DNA of 30,118 bases from a virus. Shown here in pieces: positions 21,884 to 28,904 of the stretch. The stretch spans positions 1 through 30,118 of IMG/VR virus record IMGVR_UViG_3300047564_000582. One strand, written 5' to 3'. The translations under genes were made by a program, and so were the position numbers. Numbering within the stretch: position 1 is the first letter of the stretch; the number at the start of each line of letters is the position of its first letter. Below the pieces are notes generated by a model. The model had not been told where the DNA came from and ran no database searches. It saw only the letters and a list, made by a program, of their open reading frames with translations.

Positions 21884-23442
21884 ATATAAACTTAACTGAA
21901 ACACAAAACGATTATGCACATTTTTTACCTGCACTAAGCGGTTTCTATGCCACTTATGTAGGTAAACAGCGTTTTGATGAATATATAGACAAATCAAGAA
22001 TTCCTAGTAACTTTGTCAATGGTATAGAAAGTCTTAACTATCTAAACCCGGATCAAGGACAGTTTAAGTATCGATGGACTCTTTACTCAGCAGGACATGC
22101 GGAACTTGATGTTAACAAACATAGTCCTAAAGAAGATATGATCCGTAATAGAGATCGTAGCTATAGTTGGGTGCTAGGTGACAGCGGTGGTTTCCAAATT
22201 GGTAAAGGTGTGTGGGAAGGGGATTGGAAAGATCCTAACTGTCCAAAGGCACAAAAGAAACGAGATGGTGTTCTTCGTTGGATGGATGCTTATATGGACT
22301 ACGGAATGATTCTTGATATTCCGGCCTGGGTTGCTCGCAGTCCCAAAGGCGCAGCAGCAACTGGTATATCAACCTATCAAGATGCTGTGACTGCTACTAG
22401 GATTAATAATGATTATTGGATGCGTAATAGAAACGGCAACTGCAAGTTCTTAAATGTACTACAGGGTGAAAATCATGCTGATGCTGACGACTGGTACAGT
22501 CGTATGAAAGATTATTGCGATCCAAAGCAATATCCCAATGATCACTTTAATGGTTGGGCAATGGGTGGACAAAACATGTGTGATGTTCATCTTGTGCTAA
22601 AAAGACTAATAGCACTGCGCTATGACGGATTATTAGAAAAAGGCATACATGATGTGATGCACTTCTTGGGCACATCAAAACTAGAATGGGCTACTTTACT
22701 TACAGACGTTCAACGGGCAGTAAGAAAGCATCACAACGAAAACTTTATGGTTACTTTTGACTGTGCTAGTCCTTTCCTTGCAACCGCAAACGGACAGATT
22801 TATATACAAAACGAGACGCCAGATCGAGGCAAATGGACATATCGAATGGTCCCAAGCATCGACAACAAAAAATACGCTACAGACTCAAGAGGCTTCAGAG
22901 ACGCAGTCCTTCAAGACGGTGTATTTAAAAACTTTGAAGACAGCCCGATTACTGATGGGCTTAAGGTAAGCGATGTTTGTATCTATGCTCCGGGCGACCT
23001 AAACAAAATCGGAAAAGAAGGTCGTACTAGCTGGGATAGTTTTTCTTACGCTATACAAATGGGTCATAATGTTTGGAGTCACATTAATGCAGTTCAAGAA
23101 GCAAATCGTCAGTATGATGCTGGCATTGTTCCTAGAATGTTAGTACAAGAACGTTTTGACAGATTGTTTTTTAGAGACATTGTGGAAGAAATCTTTGCGA
23201 CCAGTGATCGAGATCAAGCACTAAAACTGGTAGACGAACATTCAAAGTTTTGGATGGCTATACCAGGTACTAGAGGCGCTGTTGGTAAAAAGACTGTGAA
23301 TTCTAGCACATACTTCGATGCACTGTTTGACATAGATACTACTGTGGTAGAGGACAACAATCACGAAGATGGATGCTTTACTGAAGAAGAAGCACACAAA
23401 CTAGAGGAACTGGAAGATGAGCAACTACACGGACCAGCATGA
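21880..23442 (+). CDS. dpdA: DpdA-like DNA transglycosylase (TGT fold) for 7-deazaguanine insertion
   Basis: 520 residues, larger than bacterial TGT (about 375). Motifs of tRNA-guanine transglycosylase appear in order: LGDSGGFQIG with D101 (base-binding/acid), MILDIP with D146, NVLQGE (192-197), AMGGQ (227-231) and MVTFDCASP with D294 as probable nucleophile. The C-terminal CxCxxC-H zinc site of tRNA enzymes is not seen. Phage TGT relatives of this kind (DpdA) exchange guanine in DNA for preQ0 or related 7-deazaguanines, giving resistance to restriction. folE and queE homologues at 28905-30118 supply precursor steps. Queuosine tRNA modification is the alternative. It overlaps the next gene by 26 bases. 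Confidence 0.82.
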   Translation: MNINLTETQNDYAHFLPALSGFYATYVGKQRFDEYIDKSRIPSNFVNGIESLNYLNPDQGQFKYRWTLYSAGHAELDVNKHSPKEDMIRNRDRSYSWVLGDSGGFQIGKGVWEGDWKDPNCPKAQKKRDGVLRWMDAYMDYGMILDIPAWVARSPKGAAATGISTYQDAVTATRINNDYWMRNRNGNCKFLNVLQGENHADADDWYSRMKDYCDPKQYPNDHFNGWAMGGQNMCDVHLVLKRLIALRYDGLLEKGIHDVMHFLGTSKLEWATLLTDVQRAVRKHHNENFMVTFDCASPFLATANGQIYIQNETPDRGKWTYRMVPSIDNKKYATDSRGFRDAVLQDGVFKNFEDSPITDGLKVSDVCIYAPGDLNKIGKEGRTSWDSFSYAIQMGHNVWSHINAVQEANRQYDAGIVPRMLVQERFDRLFFRDIVEEIFATSDRDQALKLVDEHSKFWMAIPGTRGAVGKKTVNSSTYFDALFDIDTTVVEDNNHEDGCFTEEEAHKLEELEDEQLHGPA

Positions 23443-23620
23443 TAAAATCGTAGTACATCTGCAAGAGCTATATGCCAAGCATAGAACACTTGACGAAGAG
23501 ATAAGACTCATGTATAATAAATTTGAACGTGACGAAGTTATTAACCGTAAAAAAACTCAAAAGCTTTGGCTTAAAGATGAAATACACCGATTAGAAACAG
23601 AACTAAAGGCACTAGAATGA
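23417..23620 (+). CDS. Small coiled-coil protein, YdcH/DUF465-like
   Basis: 67 residues, starting inside the end of dpdA (26-base overlap). The pattern HLQELYAKHRTLDEEI, then TQKLWLKDEIHRLETELKAL matches the YdcH/DUF465 helical hairpin (H..L...H..LD..I ... K.LWLKDEI). Members are small cytoplasmic helical proteins of unknown function. Its tight coupling to dpdA may mean it assists that protein, but the overlap could be only compaction. Confidence 0.65.
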   Translation: MSNYTDQHDKIVVHLQELYAKHRTLDEEIRLMYNKFERDEVINRKKTQKLWLKDEIHRLETELKALE

Positions 23621-24153
23621 ACAGAGATTACGAATCAGGCACTGCTGATAACGCTACATTTTTCGTTGGCGTAGAAGTTGAACTTACTCCAGCATATGGA
23701 TTGCCCACACTATTTTTAACAGGCGTGCAGCCTGTAGAAACTATTGAACAGATTCTAGAACAGAATGGCATCATAGAACACATTTTCTTTGGTGCCAATC
23801 ACAGTTTCAACCCTAGTTTAGATTTTCCCAAAGCTGCTGATGAATGGGATACTTGGGAACATATGATTACACATTTTCTCAAAAAGAACATGTTGTGCAG
23901 TCTTGATATTCCTATCGTCTATGCTGAAGCATTTCTCGAAACAGGACTAGCTGAATACGACACTTTTATTCCACAACTTCGTGTACCTGTTCCGTATATT
24001 AAGCAATGGAATTACAATACCATGCTAAAGATTGACGACAAAGATTTCCGTGCAACAAATCCAGGTGTGTGGTGCCATAACTTACACGATCTAATGGACC
24101 GTTCAAAATTTACTGAGTGGTCAAAATATAGAGGAGACAAAATTGTTGGATAA
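23617..24153 (+). CDS. Conserved marine-myophage protein of unknown function
   Basis: 178 residues, coupled to the preceding gene (ATGA). FFVGVEVELTPAYGLPTLFL begins a strand-rich fold; EHIFFGANHSF, WDTWEHMITHFL, MLCSLDIP, FIPQLRVPVPYI and NPGVWCHNLHDLM are blocks I recall as conserved in cyanomyoviruses, in a gene often found with deazaguanine genes. Candidate metal or catalytic residues include E (GVEVE), H62, D in SLDIP and C/H in VWCHNLH. No named family comes to mind. Placement between dpdA and the QueD-like candidate suggests involvement in base modification. Confidence 0.62.
   Translation: MNRDYESGTADNATFFVGVEVELTPAYGLPTLFLTGVQPVETIEQILEQNGIIEHIFFGANHSFNPSLDFPKAADEWDTWEHMITHFLKKNMLCSLDIPIVYAEAFLETGLAEYDTFIPQLRVPVPYIKQWNYNTMLKIDDKDFRATNPGVWCHNLHDLMDRSKFTEWSKYRGDKIVG
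24131..24136 (+). promoter_or_regulatory. Ribosome-binding site deciding a TTG start
   Basis: GAGGAG lies 6 bases before TTG 24143 and 9 before TTG 24146. With no ATG or GTG in range, it supports initiation at one of these TTG codons. Confidence 0.6.
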
Positions 24154-24349
24154 CGAAAAAACTGAACGTTTACTAGAAACACTAACAGAGCTTCAAGAAG
24201 AGTCTGTCGAAATTGCTCGTGACAATCATCAACTGCTTAAAGCTATTGACTGGAAGCTTTGGGAAATTTTTAAAATTGTAAAATCTTATGCTGACGCAAA
24301 CAATATTGAGATTAAAGAACCTTTTGCTATTGACAACAAAGATGATTGA
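24143..24349 (+). CDS. Small helical protein with TTG start
   Basis: 68 residues from TTG 24143 (or 67 from TTG 24146), with GAGGAG upstream. It overlaps the previous gene by 11 bases. The sequence is one long amphipathic helix of coiled-coil type (EKTERLLETLTELQEESVEI, then ARDNHQLLKAIDWKLWEIFK) with a short acidic tail. No catalytic motif. Similar tiny helical genes sit between annotated genes of marine myophages. Function unknown. Confidence 0.55.
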   Translation: MLDNEKTERLLETLTELQEESVEIARDNHQLLKAIDWKLWEIFKIVKSYADANNIEIKEPFAIDNKDD

Positions 24350-24387
24350 TGTTAGTGTATGAAAGTTATCACAAGTTTATATCGAGA

Positions 24388-24786
24388 ATGTACAAAATGA
24401 CAGAACCTACTAAAAGTATTTGGGTTACCTTTCGTAAAGAAGGTGTCCATCTTTATCCAGCCGCTGCAACAGATCCCCGTCTTAAAACCGGCGACTGGGA
24501 CGATGTGAGTTTCCTTGGTGTGCCACATCGTCACATCTTCCACTTTAAAGTTCGAATTCAAGTGTTTCACGATGATCGTGATGTTGAATTTATTCAGTTC
24601 AAGCGTTGGCTTGAAAAACTTTACAATGAAGATATTTTAGAACTTAACCATAAGTCTTGTGAAATGATTTCAGATGACTTGTATCAAGAGATCGCTGCAA
24701 GGTATCCGGGCCGCTTTGTAGAGATTGAAGTCAGCGAAGATGCTGAAAATGGCTCATTAATCTTTTATCCCTCAACTCAAAACTAA
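24388..24786 (+). CDS. T-fold (QueD/PTPS)-like protein, candidate 6-carboxytetrahydropterin synthase relative
   Basis: 132 residues from ATG 24388; ATG 24397 and the TGATG-coupled ATG 24349 are alternatives, and none has a strong ribosome site. The order of features recalls QueD: a His near residue 21, HRH (near 47-49) as the HxH zinc pair in a strand, VEFIQFKRWLEKLY where QueD has its DFxxLK helix, LELNHKSCEMISDDLYQEIA where QueD has LDHxxLN-PTxExLA, and VSEDAENGSLIFY where QueD has the ET-A-Y end. The catalytic Cys before HGH is not obvious. I recall many cyanomyovirus homologues without assigned function. The fold call is inference. Confidence 0.5.
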   Translation: MYKMTEPTKSIWVTFRKEGVHLYPAAATDPRLKTGDWDDVSFLGVPHRHIFHFKVRIQVFHDDRDVEFIQFKRWLEKLYNEDILELNHKSCEMISDDLYQEIAARYPGRFVEIEVSEDAENGSLIFYPSTQN

Positions 24787-24801
24787 AGGAAATACACTAC
24801 C

Positions 24802-24993
24802 ATGGCGATCACTAACACTACTGTAAACAAGATCTTTGATGACCTTGATACATATCGTGATTACTGTCGTTTCGAAGGCAAAGTCTTTGATGAAAAAGCA
24901 CTGTACAATAAGAAAGATTCTAATTGGCAGGCTTACGAAAAATATCAAGGCTGGCTTCGTGCAAAAGCTCGTGCTAATACTCGGAGAAAGTAA
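24802..24993 (+). CDS. Small conserved protein (YCRFEG family)
   Basis: 63 residues. Blocks TVNKIFDDLDTYRDYCRFEG and KVFDEKALYNKKDSNWQAYE, then a very basic C-terminus (LRAKARANTRRK). I recall near-identical small proteins in cyanomyoviruses. Helical, soluble, without catalytic motif; the basic end could contact nucleic acid. AAGGA at 24786-24790 is 11 bases before the ATG. Its stop is fused to the next start (TAATG). Confidence 0.65.
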   Translation: MAITNTTVNKIFDDLDTYRDYCRFEGKVFDEKALYNKKDSNWQAYEKYQGWLRAKARANTRRK

Positions 24994-26069
24994 TGACCGT
25001 ATACATTGTAGATATTGAAGCTGTTGATACTCGTTATACCAAACAGTGGAAAGAACATCTTCCACGTCAACTGCGTCATGCTACAAATGAAAATGTAGAA
25101 GTTATTAGTGGAGGAGAAACGCCTCAGGCTACTACGCCTGGGGCTTTTCTCAACTTTGGCGGCACTAATGTTTATAAAAGTAAACAGTTAGAAATCATAG
25201 GTGAAAAGTTTTGTAAGGGTGAAATCAAGAACGGCGACTATTTCTTGTACACTGATGCATGGAACCCTACTGTTATTCAGCTTAAATACATGGCAGAATT
25301 ACTAGGTATTAAAATTAAGATTGGCGGGCTTTGGCATGCCGGCAGTTATGATCCTCAAGACTTTTTGGGCAGATTAATAGGAGATGCACCCTGGGTGCGC
25401 AATGCCGAAGCCAGTATGTTTCATGTATATGATGATAACTTTTATGCTTCTGATTTTCACATAAACCTGTTTGCAGAAGGTTTATTTGATGAAGAAGATT
25501 CAGATGAACTGCGCGAGTATTATCCAAGCATCAAGCGTGTGGGTTGGCCTATGGAGTATCTAAAAGATGCACTAACTCCATACAAAGGCATGGAAAAGCG
25601 CAATCTTATCTTATTCCCGCATCGAGTTGCACCTGAAAAGCAGGTTGATATCTTCCGTGATCTGGCAGATCAACTTCCGGAGTATGAATTTGTAATATGT
25701 CAAGATCGACAACTTACTAAGAACGAATACCATAATCTTCTAGGTGAAGCTAAACTGATATTTTCAGCTAATTTGCAAGAAACACTTGGTATTAGTTGGT
25801 ATGAAGGTGCTCTAGTAGATGCTATTCCAATGGTACCTGATAGACTCAGCTACAGTGAAATGGCTCTGAGCGAATTTAAATATCCAAGTGCATGGACTGA
25901 AGACTTTGCTGCTTACAGAGCAAACAGAGATAAAGTTGTAGCACAGGTAAGAGAATATATAGAACGATATGATGATTTCAAAGTAGCACTAGAAAAACAG
26001 CGTATTAAGTTGAATCGAGAGTTTTTTAGCGGTGCTGCATTGTATGAGGCTGTGAAGAATGGAAGATGA
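24993..26069 (+). CDS. GT-B type glycosyltransferase
   Basis: 358 residues. The C-terminal half shows the GT-B donor domain: NLILFPHRVAPEKQVDIFRD, YEFVICQD, NEYHNLLGEAKLIFSANLQE and ETLGISWYEGALVDAIPMVP. This E-x7-E-like segment near residues 262-270 is the place where GT4 enzymes bind the sugar nucleotide. The N-terminal half (about 1-190) is the acceptor domain, with WHAGSYDPQDF and FHINLFAEGLF. No membrane helix. Acceptor could be phage DNA, host envelope or a metabolite. The sugar cassette at 18869-20752 may supply the donor. The start is coupled to the previous gene. Confidence 0.75.
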   Translation: MTVYIVDIEAVDTRYTKQWKEHLPRQLRHATNENVEVISGGETPQATTPGAFLNFGGTNVYKSKQLEIIGEKFCKGEIKNGDYFLYTDAWNPTVIQLKYMAELLGIKIKIGGLWHAGSYDPQDFLGRLIGDAPWVRNAEASMFHVYDDNFYASDFHINLFAEGLFDEEDSDELREYYPSIKRVGWPMEYLKDALTPYKGMEKRNLILFPHRVAPEKQVDIFRDLADQLPEYEFVICQDRQLTKNEYHNLLGEAKLIFSANLQETLGISWYEGALVDAIPMVPDRLSYSEMALSEFKYPSAWTEDFAAYRANRDKVVAQVREYIERYDDFKVALEKQRIKLNREFFSGAALYEAVKNGR

Positions 26070-26109
26070 AGAGTATTCTATAGATATTACTAAAATATCA
26101 GGAGAAACT

Positions 26110-26418
26110 ATGTCTATCACAATTCCGGCTACTCCTAATATAGGAGATATACATTTTGATACTACTTCTATGGATGTAAAAGTTTATGGCAACAGTGGTG
26201 ATTGGGTGACTATAAGCGACAGCGATGTTATTTGGGATAATATAAACGTTACACAAACACTTTTTGAAGATACTATGCCAGATCCGCAAGAACTAAAAGA
26301 AATGTGTGTAGAATACCCAGGATTAGAAAAAGCTTATGAAAATTTTAAAGCAATTTACAAAATGGTGGAACAAGACTGGCGAGGGAAACAAAAAGACCAA
26401 GGACAGTTTCCTTTCTGA
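26110..26418 (+). CDS. Small protein with beta N-terminus and YP-helix C-terminus
   Basis: 102 residues from ATG 26110, chosen because AGGAG at 26100-26104 lies 5 bases upstream; ATG 26059 in frame would overlap the glycosyltransferase. N-terminal half: TIPATPNIGDIHFDTTSMDV, KVYGNSGDWVTI, a short beta unit like those of phage fibre or neck proteins. C-terminal half: VEYPGLEKAYENFKAIYKMV, a helical motif shared with the proteins at 26336 and 27020. It overlaps the next frame by 83 bases. Structural role inferred. Confidence 0.55.
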   Translation: MSITIPATPNIGDIHFDTTSMDVKVYGNSGDWVTISDSDVIWDNINVTQTLFEDTMPDPQELKEMCVEYPGLEKAYENFKAIYKMVEQDWRGKQKDQGQFPF

Positions 26419-26851
26419 TTATACTCCTAGCAAAGACATCTACCAACAAATTCGTAATATACAAAACGAAGCAAAAAAGAAATACGAGCAAAACAGTGAT
26501 CGGATTAAGAGTATGAGCACCTATAATAGCAACTACAGTATTGGACATATGCCAGGATCAACTCTTGCAACTGGCGGTTGGGTTAGTTCGCCTATTACAT
26601 CATCAAATTTATCTAGTAGTGCTATTACTATCGACGGCGGTATTAATGGTAGTATGCGAGTTGACGTTCCACTTATTGTAAACGGCAGAGACATTGTAAA
26701 AGAACTTGACGAAATGCGTGATGCTCTGTTACTATTAAGGCGTGACGTGGATATGGAAGCCAAGTATCCTCGCTTAAAAGAACTAAAAGAAGAATACGAA
26801 GCAGCATTGGCGAAGTATAAAACATTTGATACATTAAAGGAATCTAAATAA
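26336..26851 (+). CDS. Probable small structural protein overlapping its neighbour
   Basis: 171 residues from ATG 26336, which lies 83 bases inside the previous gene. N-terminal basic Trp-containing start (MKILKQFTKWWNKTGEG), a helical part (KDIYQQIRNIQNEAKKKYEQ), then a Ser/Gly/Thr-rich section (GHMPGSTLATGGWVSSPITS) with strand-like IDGGINGSMRVDVPLIVNGR. The ending VDMEAKYPRLKELKEEYEAA is the YP-helix shared with neighbours. The start is the least certain point: no ribosome site is clear, and ATG 26513 would remove the overlap. The middle resembles fibre-type beta segments. Virion role inferred. Confidence 0.55.
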   Translation: MKILKQFTKWWNKTGEGNKKTKDSFLSDYTPSKDIYQQIRNIQNEAKKKYEQNSDRIKSMSTYNSNYSIGHMPGSTLATGGWVSSPITSSNLSSSAITIDGGINGSMRVDVPLIVNGRDIVKELDEMRDALLLLRRDVDMEAKYPRLKELKEEYEAALAKYKTFDTLKESK

Positions 26852-27030
26852 TGTCAATGAATCCGGTTGGGCGAAAGCTATCTCAAGAAGAACAAGATCT
26901 CGTTGCTGAGTATCTTAAAAATGGTGGGACTGTTACTAAGGGCAAATACGGTGTAGGGGTAGAAAACTTCTATCAAACGCACAATCAAAAGAGAGCAAAA
27001 CAAAAAGAAGAGCCGTCAGATGGCGAATAA
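26851..27030 (+). CDS. 59-residue conserved small protein
   Basis: Starts on the ATG fused to the previous stop (TAATG) and runs 59 codons, just below common length cutoffs. MSMNPVGRKLSQEEQDLVAE, then YLKNGGTVTKGKYGVGVENF and a basic/acidic tail (KRAKQKEEPSDGE). The YLKNGGTVTKGKYG segment looks like a small helix-turn-strand unit. It overlaps the next gene by 11 bases, the same style as other real genes here. Function unknown; coupling supports it being translated. Confidence 0.6.
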   Translation: MSMNPVGRKLSQEEQDLVAEYLKNGGTVTKGKYGVGVENFYQTHNQKRAKQKEEPSDGE

Positions 27031-27376
27031 GTTTGTAGAAAATATTTGCAGTAGTGATCAAACCATCTACTGCGTTGACAGTAATCATACTCCGCATTAT
27101 AATCCAAATAACACACGGCCCATGGATGGAGTAGTTCGCACTGCTCAAGGTGGATTAGAATACTACGATGCTGGTTTTAATGCATGGCTTCCGCTGCCTG
27201 GCAGTGAAATAAGAGTTGAACTTTCTCCGCATGTTACTCGTGTGGTAGACTGGGCATACCGTAAAATGGAAGAAGAATTAAAATTTGATGTGGCGGCAGC
27301 AAAGTATCCTGCGTTTGCTCGTGCAAGAGAAAACTTTGAACTAATGAAAGCGATGGTGAGAAATGAAGTGGCTTAA
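27020..27376 (+). CDS. Small protein with YP-helix C-terminus
   Basis: 118 residues. N-terminal part contains CSSDQTIYCVDSNHTPHYNP, PMDGVVRTAQGGLEYYDAGF, NAWLPLPGSEIRVELS, likely a small beta domain. The C-terminal helix AAKYPAFARARENFELMKAM repeats the motif seen at 26110 and 26336. Two Cys near the N-terminus (about 10 and 18). No catalytic site. It overlaps both neighbours (11 and 14 bases). The shared helix suggests these three proteins bind the same partner, perhaps in the virion. Confidence 0.58.
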   Translation: MANKFVENICSSDQTIYCVDSNHTPHYNPNNTRPMDGVVRTAQGGLEYYDAGFNAWLPLPGSEIRVELSPHVTRVVDWAYRKMEEELKFDVAAAKYPAFARARENFELMKAMVRNEVA

Positions 27377-27653
27377 AAGAAAAATAGCAGAATGGGCTAA
27401 AGAAGGCAACGATATAGCATACGATTACAGTAGAGGTGAAAAAGGTCTACTTTCTGTTTCCAACGACAATCGTGTAGATGACGAACCAGTTCTTAACTTT
27501 CGTATCTATAACGCACAAAACGGTAAAATACTTGAGTTTAACAAATATGATAGAAAGACTGACAGAAATGACAGAAGTATCTACATTGTCGAAAAAGACA
27601 AGGATGTAGTTGAATATGTCGGTAAATGCCTAAGCTTAGAGTTATTAAAATGA
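27363..27653 (+). CDS. Conserved small protein of marine myophages
   Basis: 96 residues. Basic start MKWLKRKIAEWAKEGNDIAY, then LNFRIYNAQNGKILEFNKYD, RKTDRNDRSIYIVEKDKDVV and the ending EYVGKCLSLELLK. I recall near-identical order of blocks in cyanomyovirus genes. Mixed alpha/beta, soluble. No catalytic motif. It overlaps the previous gene by 14 bases and the phosphoribosyltransferase by 4. Confidence 0.62.
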   Translation: MKWLKRKIAEWAKEGNDIAYDYSRGEKGLLSVSNDNRVDDEPVLNFRIYNAQNGKILEFNKYDRKTDRNDRSIYIVEKDKDVVEYVGKCLSLELLK

Positions 27654-28225
27654 ACAAAACTTTCTATACTTGGCGGGATGTTGAAACTGCGGCAGATTGT
27701 ATTATGCTTAATCTGCTTAAAGACCCGTGGATGCCCGACTGTATAGTTGGTGTTACACGCGGTGGGTTGCCGCTAGCTCTTATCTTGAGCCACAGAATTG
27801 GTATTCCTATGCATACACTGAAAGTGCAACTGCGCGATGGCATGCCGGATGAAGATACTGAAATCAATTGCTGGCTTCCAGAAATGGCTGTGGGATATGT
27901 TCCTGTAGAAGATAGAGAACTAGTTAAAAGTCGCTGGGACACTAAACTTCGACATAAGATTCTTATAGTTGATGACATCAACGACACTGGCAATACGTTT
28001 AATTGGATTAAAAAAGATTGGGAAAGCAGTTGTTTTCCCAATGAAAGAGAAATGTGGGACAGCGTATGGCACAACAACGTTCGCTTTGCTACGATGACAC
28101 ACAACTGGGGTAGTACGTTCGAATCAGATTATTGGTGGCACGAAGTTGACAAACGTGAAAAGAACGAATGGCTTGTCTACCCCTGGGAAAGAGATAGTTG
28201 GTTGAAAAAGGAGAATACAAAATGA
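27650..28225 (+). CDS. Purine-type phosphoribosyltransferase
   Basis: 191 residues from ATG 27650 (ATGA overlap with the previous stop); ATG 27626 in frame would overlap more. The type I PRTase fold is shown by CIVGVTRGGLPLALILSHRI (PPi loop) and ILIVDDINDTGNTF (104-117), the PRPP-binding signature with two Asp. The hood region has extra Trp-rich sequence (DTEINCWLPEMAVGYVP). Closest in type to Gpt/hypoxanthine PRTases, which salvage guanine, xanthine or hypoxanthine to nucleotides. In this phage it could raise the GTP pool used by FolE; that link is inference. Confidence 0.82.
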   Translation: MNKTFYTWRDVETAADCIMLNLLKDPWMPDCIVGVTRGGLPLALILSHRIGIPMHTLKVQLRDGMPDEDTEINCWLPEMAVGYVPVEDRELVKSRWDTKLRHKILIVDDINDTGNTFNWIKKDWESSCFPNEREMWDSVWHNNVRFATMTHNWGSTFESDYWWHEVDKREKNEWLVYPWERDSWLKKENTK

Positions 28226-28434
28226 CTGATCTTAGAACAGAAATGATCAAAAGTGTTAAGGCTCACGCCAAAGCACATATTGAAAAGCATCGCATAAACG
28301 TAGAAGTTTATCTACGCAATCCAGTTGGCGTAGGCGAACATTCTGATATCATGGATGCAATTGAAAAAGAACTTGCTCACATGGCCGAGTACGAAGATCA
28401 TCTTGAAATAATTAACAAATATTTCAAAGAATGA
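28222..28434 (+). CDS. Small conserved helical protein
   Basis: 70 residues from ATG 28222, with GGAG about 8 bases upstream and an ATGA overlap with the PRTase stop. [20 protein letters not shown], then [40 protein letters not shown]: a helical hairpin with a conserved [10 protein letters not shown] loop I recall from cyanomyoviruses, where it is common and without assigned function. Five His could bind metal. Coupled to the next gene by ATGA. Confidence 0.68.
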   Translation: MTDLRTEMIKSVKAHAKAHIEKHRINVEVYLRNPVGVGEHSDIMDAIEKELAHMAEYEDHLEIINKYFKE

Positions 28435-28832
28435 ATACCGAACTGTTCGATGGATTAGAAACACAAAAAACTAAAGTTTGTAGTATGTGCCTACAAACTT
28501 TATCAGTTTCTAAGTTTGGTAAGGACGGCGGAGCAAATTATCTCAGATATGAGTGCAAAGATTGTGCAAAAAAGCAAAATAAACTTTTGCGAGAAATAAA
28601 AAAATTTGCTCCTTTGATTCCTGCAAATTATGTCTGTCCTATATGCGAGTTAACTGAACAAGAGATTAAACAAAAATACCCAAACAAAAAGAATGTTTGG
28701 TGTTGTGATCACGACCATAATACTAACCTTTTTAGAGGATGGTTGTGTCATAAGTGCAATCTAGGTTTAGGAAACTTTAATGACGATATAAAAAGATTAA
28801 AAAATTCAATAGTTTACTTGACAAAAACCTAA
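28431..28832 (+). CDS. Endonuclease VII-like HNH protein
   Basis: 133 residues. An N-terminal zinc ribbon (C17, C20, C42, C45) is followed by an endonuclease VII-type core: CPIC (69-72), [18 protein letters not shown] (93-110) and [18 protein letters not shown]. The DHDH plus C-x2-C-N layout is the catalytic and zinc site of recombination endonuclease VII (T4 gp49), which resolves branched DNA before packaging. It is shorter than gp49 (157 residues), and related free-standing HNH proteins also occur as homing-type nucleases. The promoter at 28818 begins in its last codons. Confidence 0.8.
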   Translation: MNTELFDGLETQKTKVCSMCLQTLSVSKFGKDGGANYLRYECKDCAKKQNKLLREIKKFAPLIPANYVCPICELTEQEIKQKYPNKKNVWCCDHDHNTNLFRGWLCHKCNLGLGNFNDDIKRLKNSIVYLTKT

Positions 28833-28846
28833 ATACATGGTACAAT
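28818..28846 (+). promoter_or_regulatory. Consensus sigma70 promoter for folE-queE
   Basis: TTGACA (28818-28823), a 17-base spacer, TACAAT (28841-28846). Expected start near 28853, about 50 bases before the folE ATG. The -35 lies in the end of the endonuclease gene. A CTAAATAC late-type core lies in the spacer. Second near-perfect host-type promoter of the window, after 15429. Confidence 0.85.
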
Positions 28847-28870
28847 GCTAATATGTGTTGTACCATTTTT
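28837..28870 (+). terminator. Terminator-like hairpin overlapping the folE promoter
   Basis: ATGGTACAA (28837-28845) pairs exactly with TTGTACCAT (28858-28866) across a 12-base loop, and the right arm runs into TTTTT (28866-28870). It follows the endonuclease stop by 4 bases, so it can end upstream transcripts. The promoter -10 is in the left arm and the expected start in the loop, so folE transcripts would not form it. An operator palindrome is the alternative. Confidence 0.6.
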
Positions 28871-28904
28871 ATGGCAATCCACTGCCTTAACATCGGAGAA
28901 TAAA

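Noticed and set aside
28845-28904. Upstream in-frame start for folE
   Set aside because: It falls in the promoter/hairpin, would precede or coincide with the transcription start, and GGAG before ATG 28905 is a better site.
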